Below the pieces are notes generated by a model. The model was not told the DNA's origin. It saw only the letters and a program-made list of their open reading frames with translations, and did no database searches. Shown here in pieces: positions 9,828 to 17,231 of a DNA stretch of 64,000 nucleotides (positions within the stretch are counted from its first letter, which is position 1; each line of letters begins with the position of its first letter). Source of the DNA: Pseudomonas bijieensis (GTDB lineage: Bacteria; Pseudomonadota; Gammaproteobacteria; Pseudomonadales; Pseudomonadaceae); contig NZ_CP048810.1 in the NCBI RefSeq assembly GCF_013347965.1, positions 1 through 64,000 on the forward strand. The letters run 5' to 3'. A program made the position numbers and the translations under genes.

Positions 9828-10517
9828 TCAGATGGTCAGGTAGCGCAGGATGCGCTCGCGGTCCATGGTTTCACGGACCTCGCTGTGAACGAACTCGCCT
9901 TTCTCGATGATCAGGTAACGGTCGGCCACCGCCATGGCGAACGACAGCACCTGCTCGGAGACGATCAAGGAAAACCCTCGCTCTTTTTTCAGCAGGTTCA
10001 GGGCCCGGGCGATGTCCTTGATGATCGACGGCTGGATGCCCTCGGTGGGCTCGTCGAGGATCAGCACCTTGGGGTTGGAAACCAGCGCGCGGGCGATGGC
10101 GAGCTGTTGCTGCTGGCCACCGGACAGGTTGCCGCCCTTGCGTCGGCGCATCTCGAACAAGACCGGGAAATACTCGTAGATGTAGTCGGGGATCGGCGCG
10201 GCCGGTGCGCTCTGCATGCCGGTCAGAATGTTCTCTTCGACGCTTAGGTAAGGAAAAATCATCCGGCCCTGAGGCACAAAGCCGACGCCTGCCGCGACCC
10301 GGTCGTAACTCTTGCGCCCGGTCAGTTCTTCGCCCGCCAGTTTGATGCTGCCACTGCGCGCGGGGAGCATGCCCACCAGGCTCTTGAGCAGGGTGGTCTT
10401 GCCCATGCCATTGCGTCCCATGATCGCCAGGGATTCGGCGGGCGCCAGATTCAGGTCCAGATTGCGCAGCACGTGGCTGTCGCCGTAATACACGTTGAGG
10501 TTATTGACGGTCAGCAT
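9828..10517 (-). CDS. urtE: Urea ABC transporter ATPase UrtE
   Basis: A 229-residue ABC ATPase of the branched-chain amino acid (LivF) type. It carries Walker A GRNGMGKTT, signature LSGGQQQQ and Walker B VLILDEPTEG, the last followed by IQPSIIKDI, which is typical of UrtE. With UrtD it powers urea uptake through the UrtBC membrane pair. It follows urtD by two bases and precedes ureE. Confidence 0.93.
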   Translation of the reverse strand: MLTVNNLNVYYGDSHVLRNLDLNLAPAESLAIMGRNGMGKTTLLKSLVGMLPARSGSIKLAGEELTGRKSYDRVAAGVGFVPQGRMIFPYLSVEENILTGMQSAPAAPIPDYIYEYFPVLFEMRRRKGGNLSGGQQQQLAIARALVSNPKVLILDEPTEGIQPSIIKDIARALNLLKKERGFSLIVSEQVLSFAMAVADRYLIIEKGEFVHSEVRETMDRERILRYLTI

Positions 10518-10519
10518 GC

Positions 10520-11257
10520 TCAGTGCCCCAGGTAGACGTCGATGACGCGAGGATCGTTTTGCACCTGATCCATCGAGCCGTAGGCCAGGGTCTTGCCCTG
10601 ATGCAGAACGGTGACTTTGTCGGCCACCGATTTCACGAATTCCATGTCGTGCTCGATGATGACCATGGCGCGGCCCTTGGCGATCTGTTTGAGCAAGCCT
10701 GCGGTTTTTTCCCGTTCGCCCGCGCTCATGCCCGCCACCGGCTCATCGAGCAACAGCAGCTCGGGGCGTTGCATCAGCAGCATGCCGATTTCCAGCCATT
10801 GCTTCTGGCCGTGGGACAGCAGCCCGGCCTTGCGGCCCAGTTGGTCGTGCAGAAAGATCATCTCGGCGATGTGTTCGATTTCAGCCTGCAAAGCCTTGTC
10901 CTTGCGGGCGAACAGGCAGTTGAAGATGCCGCGCTTGTCCGGTGAGGAGATGTCCAGGTTCTCGCGCACGGTCAGGTCTTCGTACACCGAGGGGTTCTGG
11001 AATTTGCGACCGACCCCGGCGCGAGTGATCTGGTACTCGATCATGTTGGCCAGTTGCAGATCCTTGAACCGGATGCTCCCGGCACTGGGGCGGGTCTTGC
11101 CGCAGATCATGTCCAGCAGCGTGGTCTTGCCGGCGCCGTTGGGCCCGATAACCACATGCACCTGATTTTCCTCGACGTAGAAGTTGAGGCTGTCCACGGC
11201 TTTGAAGCCATCGAATGACACGGTCAGGTCTTCGACACTCAGTATCATCGCGCTCAC
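10520..11257 (-). CDS. urtD: Urea ABC transporter ATPase UrtD
   Basis: A 245-residue ABC ATPase of the LivG type. It has Walker A IGPNGAGKTT, signature LSHGQKQWLEIG (characteristic of UrtD) and Walker B LLLDEPVAGM. The start is taken as the GTG at 11257: AGGAGGT lies six bases upstream and the GTG overlaps the urtC stop as GTGA. The ATG at 11248 is the alternative. The open frame runs far upstream inside urtC, but that part is shadow sequence. Confidence 0.92.
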   Translation of the reverse strand: MSAMILSVEDLTVSFDGFKAVDSLNFYVEENQVHVVIGPNGAGKTTLLDMICGKTRPSAGSIRFKDLQLANMIEYQITRAGVGRKFQNPSVYEDLTVRENLDISSPDKRGIFNCLFARKDKALQAEIEHIAEMIFLHDQLGRKAGLLSHGQKQWLEIGMLLMQRPELLLLDEPVAGMSAGEREKTAGLLKQIAKGRAMVIIEHDMEFVKSVADKVTVLHQGKTLAYGSMDQVQNDPRVIDVYLGH

Positions 11258-12396
11258 GACTGCACCTCCTTGTTGCTTAGGCGTTGCAGCAGCCCGGCCA
11301 GCCCCGACGGCAGGAACAGCACCACGCCCATGAACAGAAAGCCGATGAAGTACTGCCAGAAGTTGACGAAGTTTTCCGACAGGTAGGTCTTCGCCACGCC
11401 GATCAGCAACGTGCCGTAAACCGCGCCCACCAGCGACAGACGCCCGCCCAAGGCTGCGTAGATGACGATTTCGGTGGACGGGATAATGCCCACCAGAGAA
11501 GGGGAGGCGAGGCCGACCTGGAGTGTGAACATCACCCCGCCCAGGGCCGAAATCAGTGCCGCGACGGCGAAGATGAACGCCTTGAACAGAGCCGTGTTGT
11601 AGCCGGAAAAGCGCACCCGGTCTTCCCGGTCGCGAATGGCGACCACCACTTTGCCCAGCCGGCTGCGCAGAATGAACCCGCACAGCGCCACGCAGCCAAG
11701 CAACAGCAGGGTGGTGATGAGGTACAGGATCCAGGGCGTTTGCGGGGCTTGCAGGCTCAGGCCGAAGGCGGTCTTGAAGTCGGTCAGGCCGTTGACGCCG
11801 CCGGTGTAGCCTTGCTGGCCGATGATCATGATCGACATGATCGCCGCCAGGGACAGGGTGATGATCGAGAAGTACACGCCGCCCACACGCTTTTTGAAGT
11901 ACGCGTAGCTGAACGCAAACGCCAGCAGGGGCGGGATGATCAGGATCGCGGCGATGGTGAAGGTCGCCGATTCGAACGGTTTCCACCACCAGGGCAAGGC
12001 ATCGACGCTGTTCCAGATCATGAAGTCGGGCAGGGCCGAGCCATAGAAAGCAGCCAAGGCGCTGGCCGCTTCATCAGTGGCGGTCGCTTCCAGCTTCAGG
12101 TACATGGCCATCATGTAACTGCCCAGGCCGAAGAAGATGCCCTGGCCCAGGCTGAGAATCCCGCCGTAGCCCCAGATCAGCACCATGCCCAATGCACAGA
12201 ACGCCAGGCTCAGGTATTTGCCCGCCAGCCCCAGGCGAAAATCCCCCAGGCTCAAAGGCAAAATGACCAGTAACAGGATCGACAGCCAGACCAGGCCATG
12301 TCGTTCGATCAGGGGCAACCAGCCCGCGCTGAGCATGCGCGATCCACGGGAGGGCGCCTGTGGCCGGATAAGCGGCTTTTCAGTCATGTCATTCAT
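11254..12396 (-). CDS. urtC: Urea ABC transporter permease UrtC
   Basis: A 380-residue LivM-type permease with about ten hydrophobic segments. Family marks include WGYGGILSLGQGIFFGLGSY near residue 90 and the permease loop AIRDREDRVRFSGYN that contacts the ATPases. The N terminus is cytoplasmic and polar. It forms the membrane channel with UrtB. It starts one base after the urtB stop and overlaps urtD. Confidence 0.93.
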   Translation of the reverse strand: MNDMTEKPLIRPQAPSRGSRMLSAGWLPLIERHGLVWLSILLLVILPLSLGDFRLGLAGKYLSLAFCALGMVLIWGYGGILSLGQGIFFGLGSYMMAMYLKLEATATDEAASALAAFYGSALPDFMIWNSVDALPWWWKPFESATFTIAAILIIPPLLAFAFSYAYFKKRVGGVYFSIITLSLAAIMSIMIIGQQGYTGGVNGLTDFKTAFGLSLQAPQTPWILYLITTLLLLGCVALCGFILRSRLGKVVVAIRDREDRVRFSGYNTALFKAFIFAVAALISALGGVMFTLQVGLASPSLVGIIPSTEIVIYAALGGRLSLVGAVYGTLLIGVAKTYLSENFVNFWQYFIGFLFMGVVLFLPSGLAGLLQRLSNKEVQS

Positions 12397-12397
12397 C

Positions 12398-13300
12398 TCA
12401 GCGTCTCACTTTCGCGGCAAACAGGCCGTTGGGGCGGAAGAACAGCAACACAATCACCACCATCAGGGTGATCGCCTTGGCCATGGAACCAGTGGTCAGG
12501 TACTCCAGCGAGATCTGCGTCTGGCCGATGGCAAAGGCGGAAAGAAAAGTCCCTAGCAGGCTTTCGACGCCGCCGAACACCACCACGATGAACGTGTCCA
12601 CCAGGTACTGCTGGCCGCTTACGGGGCCTGTTGAGGCGAGCATGGTGAACGAGCTGCCGGCAATCCCCGCGAGGCCGCAACTCAGAGCGAATGTGACGGC
12701 GTCAACGCGGGCGGTGTTGATCCCGGCGGCACCGGCCATGGCGCGGTTCTGGGTGACGGCACGGATGCGCAGCCCCCAACGGCTGCGATACAGGAACAGA
12801 AACACGGCACCGGCAATGACCAACGTCAGGCCTATGATGAAAATCCGGTTGAGGGGCAACTCCAGTCCCTCACTGATCTTCCAGGCGCCTTGCAGCCACT
12901 CCACGGTCGGCACGCTGACTTCCTTGGGGCCGAATACCTGACGAAACACTTGCTGCAGCACCAGCGACAGGCCCCAGGTGGCGAGCAAGGTATCCAGCGG
13001 GCGGTTGTACATGAAGCGGATGAAGCAACGTTCAAGCAGGAAACCGAAGGCAAAGGTCACCACGAAGGCGACACCAATGCCGATGATGAAGTACCAGCCC
13101 ATGAACTCGGGGAAATAGCGCTGGAACACCAGCGATGTGACGTAGGTCATGTATGACCCCATCGCCATCAGCTCGCCGTGGGCCATGTTGATCACGCCCA
13201 TCAGGCCGAAGGCGATGGTCAGTCCCAGCGCCATCAGCACCAGCACCGAGAACAGCGAGAATCCGCTGAACACCTGCATTATCAAAATATCGAGAGTCAT
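12398..13300 (-). CDS. urtB: Urea ABC transporter permease UrtB
   Basis: A 300-residue LivH-type permease with MGVINMAHGELMAMGSYMTY near the start and the GLRIRAVTQNRAMAGAAGI coupling loop. It is the short form of UrtB; some bacteria carry a long N-terminal extracytoplasmic extension, which is absent here. It follows urtA after a 90-base gap that holds a strong hairpin. Confidence 0.93.
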   Translation of the reverse strand: MTLDILIMQVFSGFSLFSVLVLMALGLTIAFGLMGVINMAHGELMAMGSYMTYVTSLVFQRYFPEFMGWYFIIGIGVAFVVTFAFGFLLERCFIRFMYNRPLDTLLATWGLSLVLQQVFRQVFGPKEVSVPTVEWLQGAWKISEGLELPLNRIFIIGLTLVIAGAVFLFLYRSRWGLRIRAVTQNRAMAGAAGINTARVDAVTFALSCGLAGIAGSSFTMLASTGPVSGQQYLVDTFIVVVFGGVESLLGTFLSAFAIGQTQISLEYLTTGSMAKAITLMVVIVLLFFRPNGLFAAKVRR

Positions 13301-13360
13301 TGCGTCGCTACCTGTCGCTGCTCATGGGCGGACCGATTTCAGGAACCCTGGGTGGCCGCT

Positions 13361-13380
13361 GGCGCGAGGTGATTCGCGCC
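13361..13380 (-). promoter_or_regulatory. Intercistronic hairpin between urtA and urtB
   Basis: A perfect 7-bp GC-rich stem (GGCGCGA/TCGCGCC) with a six-base loop lies in the only sizeable gap of the urt genes. It has no T run. It probably protects the 3' end of the urtA message, so that more binding protein than permease is made. The role is inferred from position. Confidence 0.55.
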
Positions 13381-13390
13381 GGGCCTCGCT

Positions 13391-14572
13391 TCACAGTTTC
13401 GGGAATGGGTTGGGCTCGATCGGCGCGGACTCGTAGATCACATCGACCTGGCCCTGGGCGTTGATGGTGCCGATGCGCGCACGCTTCCACAGGTGGTGGT
13501 TGTCCTTGTGCACCTTGATCTCGCCTTCAGGCGCATCGAGGGTCAGTTCCGAAGAGGCAGCGATGACGGCCGGGACGTCGAAGCTGTTGGCTTTCTCCAC
13601 GGCTTTCTTCCACAGGTACACCGCGGTGTAGGCCGCCGCCATCGGATCGCCCACCACGCGTTTTTCGCCATACCGGGCCTTGAATGCCGCGACGAATTTT
13701 TCGTTGACCGGATTTTTCAGGCTCTGGAAGTAGCTCATGCAGGTCAGAAAGCCGGTGAGGTTTTCGGCGCCGATGCCGGTGACTTCTTCCTCGGTGACAG
13801 CCAGGGCCATCAGCGTCTGGTTACTGCTGTCGATGCCCGCGGCCTTGAGCTGTTTGTAGAACGCCACGTTGGAGCCGCCGACGATGGTCGACAGGACGAT
13901 ATCGGGCTTGGCGGCCTTGATTTTGTTGATCACCGAGGAGAACTCGATGTTGCCCAGGGGCAGGTAGTCCTCACCGACGATCGAGCCGCCCTGCTTGTTC
14001 ACCGACGCGCGGGCGAGCTTGTTGGTGGTGCGCGGCCAGATGTAGTCGGAGCCCACCAGATAGACGCTCTTGCCCTTGTTGGCCATCAACCAGCTGACAG
14101 CGGCCAGCGTCTGCTGCGAGGCTTCGGCGCCGGTGTAGATGATGGCCGGGGATTTCTCCAGACCCTCGTAGAACGTCGGGTAGTACAGCAGGCCCTTGTT
14201 ACGCTCGAACACCGGCAGCACGGCTTTGCGCGAGGCCGAGGTGAAGGCGCCAAACGTGACCACCACGTGATCGTTTTCCAGGAGCTTGCGCGCTTTTTCG
14301 GCGAAGGTCGGCCAATCGCTGGCGCCATCTTCGACGATCGGTTCAATGGTCTTGCCCAGTACACCGCCGCTGGCGTTGATTTCGTCGATGGCGAGTTTTT
14401 CCGCATCCACCACCGAGGCCTCACTCATGGCCATGGTGCCGGTGAGCGAATGGATGATCCCCACTTTGACGGTCTCTGCCGCCTGGACCTGGCTGGCCAG
14501 GGAAAACGGCAACAGGCTGAAGGCCCCCAGTAATAGGGCATGCTTGATCAAACGGCGTTTGTCGTTGTGCAT
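13391..14572 (-). CDS. urtA: Urea/amide ABC transporter substrate-binding protein UrtA
   Basis: A 393-residue periplasmic binding protein of the Peripla_BP_5 (UrtA/FmdD/AmiC) family. The signal peptide runs to about residue 31 (HALLLGAFSLLPFS core, cleavage near VQA-AET). The ligand-domain signature KVGIIHSLTGTMAMSE, the GAFTSASRKAVLPVFE block and YYPTFYEGLE are typical of urea/short-chain amide binders. GGGGAG seven bases upstream supports the ATG at 14572. It is the first gene of the urt-ure operon. Its 5' leader carries a terminator hairpin directly before the ribosome site, so expression is likely attenuated. It is a paralogue of the AmiC-like cytoplasmic sensor encoded divergently. Confidence 0.92.
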   Translation of the reverse strand: MHNDKRRLIKHALLLGAFSLLPFSLASQVQAAETVKVGIIHSLTGTMAMSEASVVDAEKLAIDEINASGGVLGKTIEPIVEDGASDWPTFAEKARKLLENDHVVVTFGAFTSASRKAVLPVFERNKGLLYYPTFYEGLEKSPAIIYTGAEASQQTLAAVSWLMANKGKSVYLVGSDYIWPRTTNKLARASVNKQGGSIVGEDYLPLGNIEFSSVINKIKAAKPDIVLSTIVGGSNVAFYKQLKAAGIDSSNQTLMALAVTEEEVTGIGAENLTGFLTCMSYFQSLKNPVNEKFVAAFKARYGEKRVVGDPMAAAYTAVYLWKKAVEKANSFDVPAVIAASSELTLDAPEGEIKVHKDNHHLWKRARIGTINAQGQVDVIYESAPIEPNPFPKL

Positions 14573-14591
14573 TTCATTTCTCCCCAGGAAT

Positions 14592-14640
14592 AAAAAAAGC
14601 CCGACGTCCCGGTTAAACGAATAATCGGGAGGTCAGGCTT
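14592..14640 (-). terminator. Attenuator in the urtA leader
   Basis: On the minus strand the leader contains AAGCC-x-GAC-x-TCCCG pairing with CGGGA-x-GTC-x-GGCTT (two mismatches, loop about 14 bases), followed at once by seven T. It sits only about 20 bases before the urtA ATG and directly before its ribosome site. That is the placement of a leader attenuator rather than a gene-end terminator; no gene ends upstream on this strand. Confidence 0.78.
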
Positions 14641-14645
14641 CTTGT

Positions 14646-14672
14646 GCCGAATCTGGCGGGACAACTGTGTCC
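14646..14672 (-). promoter_or_regulatory. Tandem ANTAR-type hairpins in the urtA leader
   Basis: Reading the minus strand, GGAC-ACAGTT-GTCC (14672-14659) is followed after one base by GCC-AGATTC-GGC (14657-14646). ANTAR antiterminators are known to bind paired small hairpins with six-base loops having A at position 1 and G at position 4. The first hairpin fits fully; the second keeps A1 but has T at position 4. They lie just upstream of the attenuator and are the likely target of the AmiR-like protein encoded at 16395. Confidence 0.65.
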
Positions 14673-14692
14673 GATCCAGTCGTACGCCAAGT

Positions 14693-14726
14693 GTCTCCCT
14701 ACTTGCCAAGTGGGCGTAGGGCAGAC
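14693..14726 (-). promoter_or_regulatory. Upstream conserved stem of the urtA leader
   Basis: GTCT-G-CCCTAC pairs with GTAGGG-AGAC around an inner GCC/GGC stem and a two-base AA bulge. The same architecture (CCATAC-GCC...GGC-AG-GTATGG) occurs upstream of the ANTAR hairpins in the amidase leader at 17072. The shared word TGCC-N-TACGCCC marks the left arms of both. Confidence 0.55.
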
Positions 14727-14754
14727 AGCCGGCGCGATGTCTCGGGAGAGTATT

Positions 14755-14770
14755 TGCAAGGTCGGTGCCA
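14755..14770 (-). promoter_or_regulatory. Sigma-54 promoter of the urt-ure operon
   Basis: Minus strand TGGCAC-CGACC-TTGCA matches the -24/-12 consensus with exact GG-N10-GC spacing. Transcription would start near 14743, giving a leader of about 170 bases that contains all the hairpins listed here. This is the expected promoter type for nitrogen-limited urea uptake. Confidence 0.82.
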
Positions 14771-14849
14771 ATTGCCGATGAGGGCACAATCAGGGGCCAT
14801 CGGGCACAACGGTCGGTATTCACTGCATCTATTGCAAGCTTGACGGGCC

Positions 14850-14868
14850 TTGCGCCGGTTTGGCGCAA
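14850..14868. promoter_or_regulatory. NtrC-like dyad upstream of the sigma-54 promoter
   Basis: TTGCGCC-GGTTT-GGCGCAA is a perfect dyad lying about 80-100 bases upstream of the sigma-54 promoter. It resembles the NtrC enhancer consensus TGCACC-N5-GGTGCA, with G for A in each half. The assignment to NtrC is inferred. Confidence 0.6.
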
Positions 14869-15249
14869 GGGGCCTGGTTGCGCACCAAAAGCGTGAAGGT
14901 TTCATCGGTGCTGTGCGAGCAGCATTGCCCTACCGACGGTCAGCGCACCCTATGCGTGGCTCAGCGATCAGGCCGCTGGAAGGGGAGTGGCCCGCAATCT
15001 GCATGAGGACACGGCACTACCCTCGCAGGGTCCCTTGTCACACGCCCGTTCCCGGCAGGTGTGGAAGGTCCCTCGCATGGCCGGCCCCGACAGCGCAGTC
15101 GCACCGGTTTCAGGCACAAGCCGCCTGAGAGCAGCCGTTGAATCCACGGCCACCGCTCACCGATTCTTTGCACAATGACTCTTTGCAGATGGCCCGCCTC
15201 CCTGACGGACGCCAGGCGTCTGATATCACGTTGAACAAGGTTGATAGGC

Positions 15250-16398
15250 ATGGTTGACCAGGCGATCCGCATAGGCGGTCTGTTTTCCGACACTGGCGTC
15301 ACGGCAGCCGCCGAGCGCTCGACAATGCGCGGTGCGCAATTCGCGATCGAGCAGATCAACGCGGCCGGTGGCGTAGGGGGGCGGCCTCTGGAGCTGGTCA
15401 CCCGCAACCCCGATTCGACCCCCGCGTTGTATGCCATGCATGTCGAGTCGTTGATCCGTGAGGAAAACCTGCGGTTCTTCTTCGGCTGCTATACCTCTGC
15501 TGCGCGTAAGGCTGCGTTGCCGATCGTGGAGCGCTACGACGCGTTGTTGATGTACCCGGTGTACTACGAAGGTTTCGAGTACTCGCGCAACATCATCTAC
15601 ACCGGCGCGACACCCAATCACAACGCGGTGCCACTGGGCAATTACATGCTCGACAACTTCGGCAACCGTGTGTTGATGATTGGCTCCGAGTACGTCTATC
15701 CCTACGAAACCAATCGGCTGATGAGCGACCTTCTGTATGAGCGCGGTGGCACCAAGCTGGGTGAATATTACCTGCCGCTCAAGAATGCCCGGCCCGAGGA
15801 TTTCGCCAAGCTGATGGTCAAGGCCAGGGAGCTCAAGCCGTCGTTCATTTTCTCCACGGTTGTGGGCGAGACCATGGCGCACTTGTATCAGGCCTATGCC
15901 GATGCCGGTTTCGATCCGGCCGTGATGCCCATCGCCAGCCTGACCACCAGCGAGACCGACATCAAGCAGATGGGGGTTCACCTGGGGGCAGGGCACATTT
16001 CGGCAGCGACCTATTTTCAGTCGGTGGACACTGCGATCAACCGCCAGTGCATCGCGCAATACCGTGCGCTGTTCGGTCAGGAGCAGGTCACCGACCGATG
16101 CTGGGAGGCTGCTTATTTTCAGGTGCACCTGCTGGCCAAGGCGATTCTCAGTGCGGGCAGTACCAACGTCGATGACGTGCTGCAAGCCATGCGCGGTCTC
16201 GAATTCGAGGCGCCTCAAGGGCGCGTCAGGGTCGATGCGCACAACCATCACACCTACCTTTTTTCGCGCATCGGGCGGGCCAATGCCCAGGGTCAGTTCG
16301 ACATTCTTTATGAAAGCCAGAACGCCCTCAAACCCGATCCATACGCCATCGCGCCGCGCCTGAACGACTGGTCGAGCGGCACCGGGAGGCCGCTATGA
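15250..16398 (+). CDS. amiC: AmiC-like amide/urea sensor (negative regulator)
   Basis: A 382-residue protein of the same fold as UrtA but with no signal peptide, so it is cytoplasmic. It follows Pseudomonas aeruginosa AmiC along its length: IRIGGLFSDTGVTAAAERS at the start, GCYTSAARKAALPIVER, MYPVYYEGFEYSRNIIY, PIASLTTSETDIKQM, and an end block with DPYAIAPRLNDWS. Known AmiC binds short amides and, when empty, sequesters AmiR. The ATG at 15250 has AAGG nine bases upstream. Its stop overlaps the next ATG as ATGA, as expected for an amiC-amiR pair. The ligand here could be urea or an amide; the sequence alone does not decide. Confidence 0.88.
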   Translation: MVDQAIRIGGLFSDTGVTAAAERSTMRGAQFAIEQINAAGGVGGRPLELVTRNPDSTPALYAMHVESLIREENLRFFFGCYTSAARKAALPIVERYDALLMYPVYYEGFEYSRNIIYTGATPNHNAVPLGNYMLDNFGNRVLMIGSEYVYPYETNRLMSDLLYERGGTKLGEYYLPLKNARPEDFAKLMVKARELKPSFIFSTVVGETMAHLYQAYADAGFDPAVMPIASLTTSETDIKQMGVHLGAGHISAATYFQSVDTAINRQCIAQYRALFGQEQVTDRCWEAAYFQVHLLAKAILSAGSTNVDDVLQAMRGLEFEAPQGRVRVDAHNHHTYLFSRIGRANAQGQFDILYESQNALKPDPYAIAPRLNDWSSGTGRPL

Positions 16399-17027
16399 CC
16401 TTGCGCGCGGCAAAGAAACGGCAACGCAGTGACAGCAGCGCGGGGATCAAGGACCTGCGCGACATCAGTGTGCTGGTGGTGCACCCGGATGATGACGATG
16501 GCCGCAATCTGATCGCGCAACTGCAGCGCATCGGCTGTCAGGTGCGTGTGCAGTGGCCGATTCCCGAGCGGCTCAACACCGAGGTGGACGTGATCGTGCT
16601 TGCCGTTTCCCCCGAAAGTCTTTCGACCAACACACCCTGGCTGCTGCACGCCAGCACAGCGCCGATCATTCCGGTGATCGCCTACGAAAACCCGATCATT
16701 GTCGAGGCGTTGGTGCAGCTCAACGCCTGCTCGGTGATCCCGTCGCCAGTTCGCTCGTTCGGACTGCTCACGGCGTTGGCGCTGACCTTGAGTCAATCGC
16801 GCAAGGCCCGTGAGCGCGAAAAACACGTCAAGCGACTGGAAGGGCGGATGGCCGTGATGCGCACGGTGCAGCAGGCCAAGATCATCCTGATCGAAACCAA
16901 GGGTATGTCGGAAATCGACGCTTACAACGCCCTGCGCGATCAGGCGATGGCCAAACGCGAACCGGTGGAGAAGATCGCCGAAGCATTGGTGAAAGCCCAC
17001 GAGCTGTTTCAACAAGCCTGTTCCTGA
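16395..17027 (+). CDS. amiR: AmiR-like ANTAR antiterminator
   Basis: A 210-residue protein with an N-terminal pseudo-receiver domain (about 20-140; DISVLVVHPDDDDG has an acid cluster, but the phosphorylation site is not clearly conserved), a coiled-coil linker (SRKAREREKHVKRLEGRM) and a C-terminal ANTAR RNA-binding domain (about 150-205; VQQAKIILIETKGMSEIDAY and RDQAMAKREP). AmiR binds leader RNA hairpins and prevents termination when AmiC is ligand-bound. It overlaps the AmiC-like gene by four bases. Candidate targets are present in both the urtA and amidase leaders. Confidence 0.92.
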   Translation: MTLRAAKKRQRSDSSAGIKDLRDISVLVVHPDDDDGRNLIAQLQRIGCQVRVQWPIPERLNTEVDVIVLAVSPESLSTNTPWLLHASTAPIIPVIAYENPIIVEALVQLNACSVIPSPVRSFGLLTALALTLSQSRKAREREKHVKRLEGRMAVMRTVQQAKIILIETKGMSEIDAYNALRDQAMAKREPVEKIAEALVKAHELFQQACS

Positions 17028-17071
17028 GCGTCCGGCCCCACGGGCCTGACCCTCTTCTGCACGGAGGATTG

Positions 17072-17098
17072 CCATACGCCCTTGATCGGCAGGTATGG
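17072..17098 (+). promoter_or_regulatory. Conserved stem of the amidase leader
   Basis: CCATAC and GTATGG form the outer stem, with an inner GCC/GGC pairing, a seven-base loop and an AG bulge on the 3' side. Sequence and architecture parallel the urtA leader element at 14697-14721, with similar spacing (22 against 24 bases) to the GGAC hairpin downstream. Confidence 0.5.
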
Positions 17099-17120
17099 AT
17101 CACCGTGTGGCGACCGGCCT

Positions 17121-17148
17121 GGACAACGGAGTCCTCCGGAGCGAACCG
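17121..17148 (+). promoter_or_regulatory. Tandem ANTAR-binding hairpins in the amidase leader
   Basis: GGAC-AACGGA-GTCC (17121-17134) is followed two bases later by CGG-AGCGAA-CCG (17137-17148). Both loops are six bases long with A at position 1 and G at position 4, the published signature of ANTAR target RNAs. The second hairpin shares CGAACC with a longer competing stem (17142-17176), so the two structures exclude each other. Confidence 0.75.
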
Positions 17149-17205
17149 CAACCTGCGTATCCGCGCAGTGGGTTCGAGTCAATGGCTGCCTGATTGCGGG
17201 CAGCC
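17142..17205 (+). terminator. Competing stem and terminator-like hairpin before the amidase gene
   Basis: CGAACC (17142-17147) pairs with GGTTCG (17171-17176), and CTGCG with CGCAG inside it. A second hairpin, GGCTGCC/GGCAGCC (17184-17205), follows and ends 26 bases before the amidase ATG. The T run after it is weak (CTTAA), so this is a less certain attenuator than the one in the urtA leader. Confidence 0.5.
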
Positions 17206-17231
17206 CTTAACCGATATCTGGAGAACACCCC

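Noticed and set aside
10520..11989. A 489-codon version of urtD starting inside urtC
   Set aside because: Only the last 245 codons are UrtD; the rest is urtC read in another frame. The GTG at 11257 has a strong ribosome site.
17041..17231. Guanidine-type riboswitch upstream of the amidase gene
   Set aside because: None of the guanidine-I, -II or -III sequence signatures I know is present; the paired A1/G4 hexaloops next to an ANTAR gene explain the structure better.
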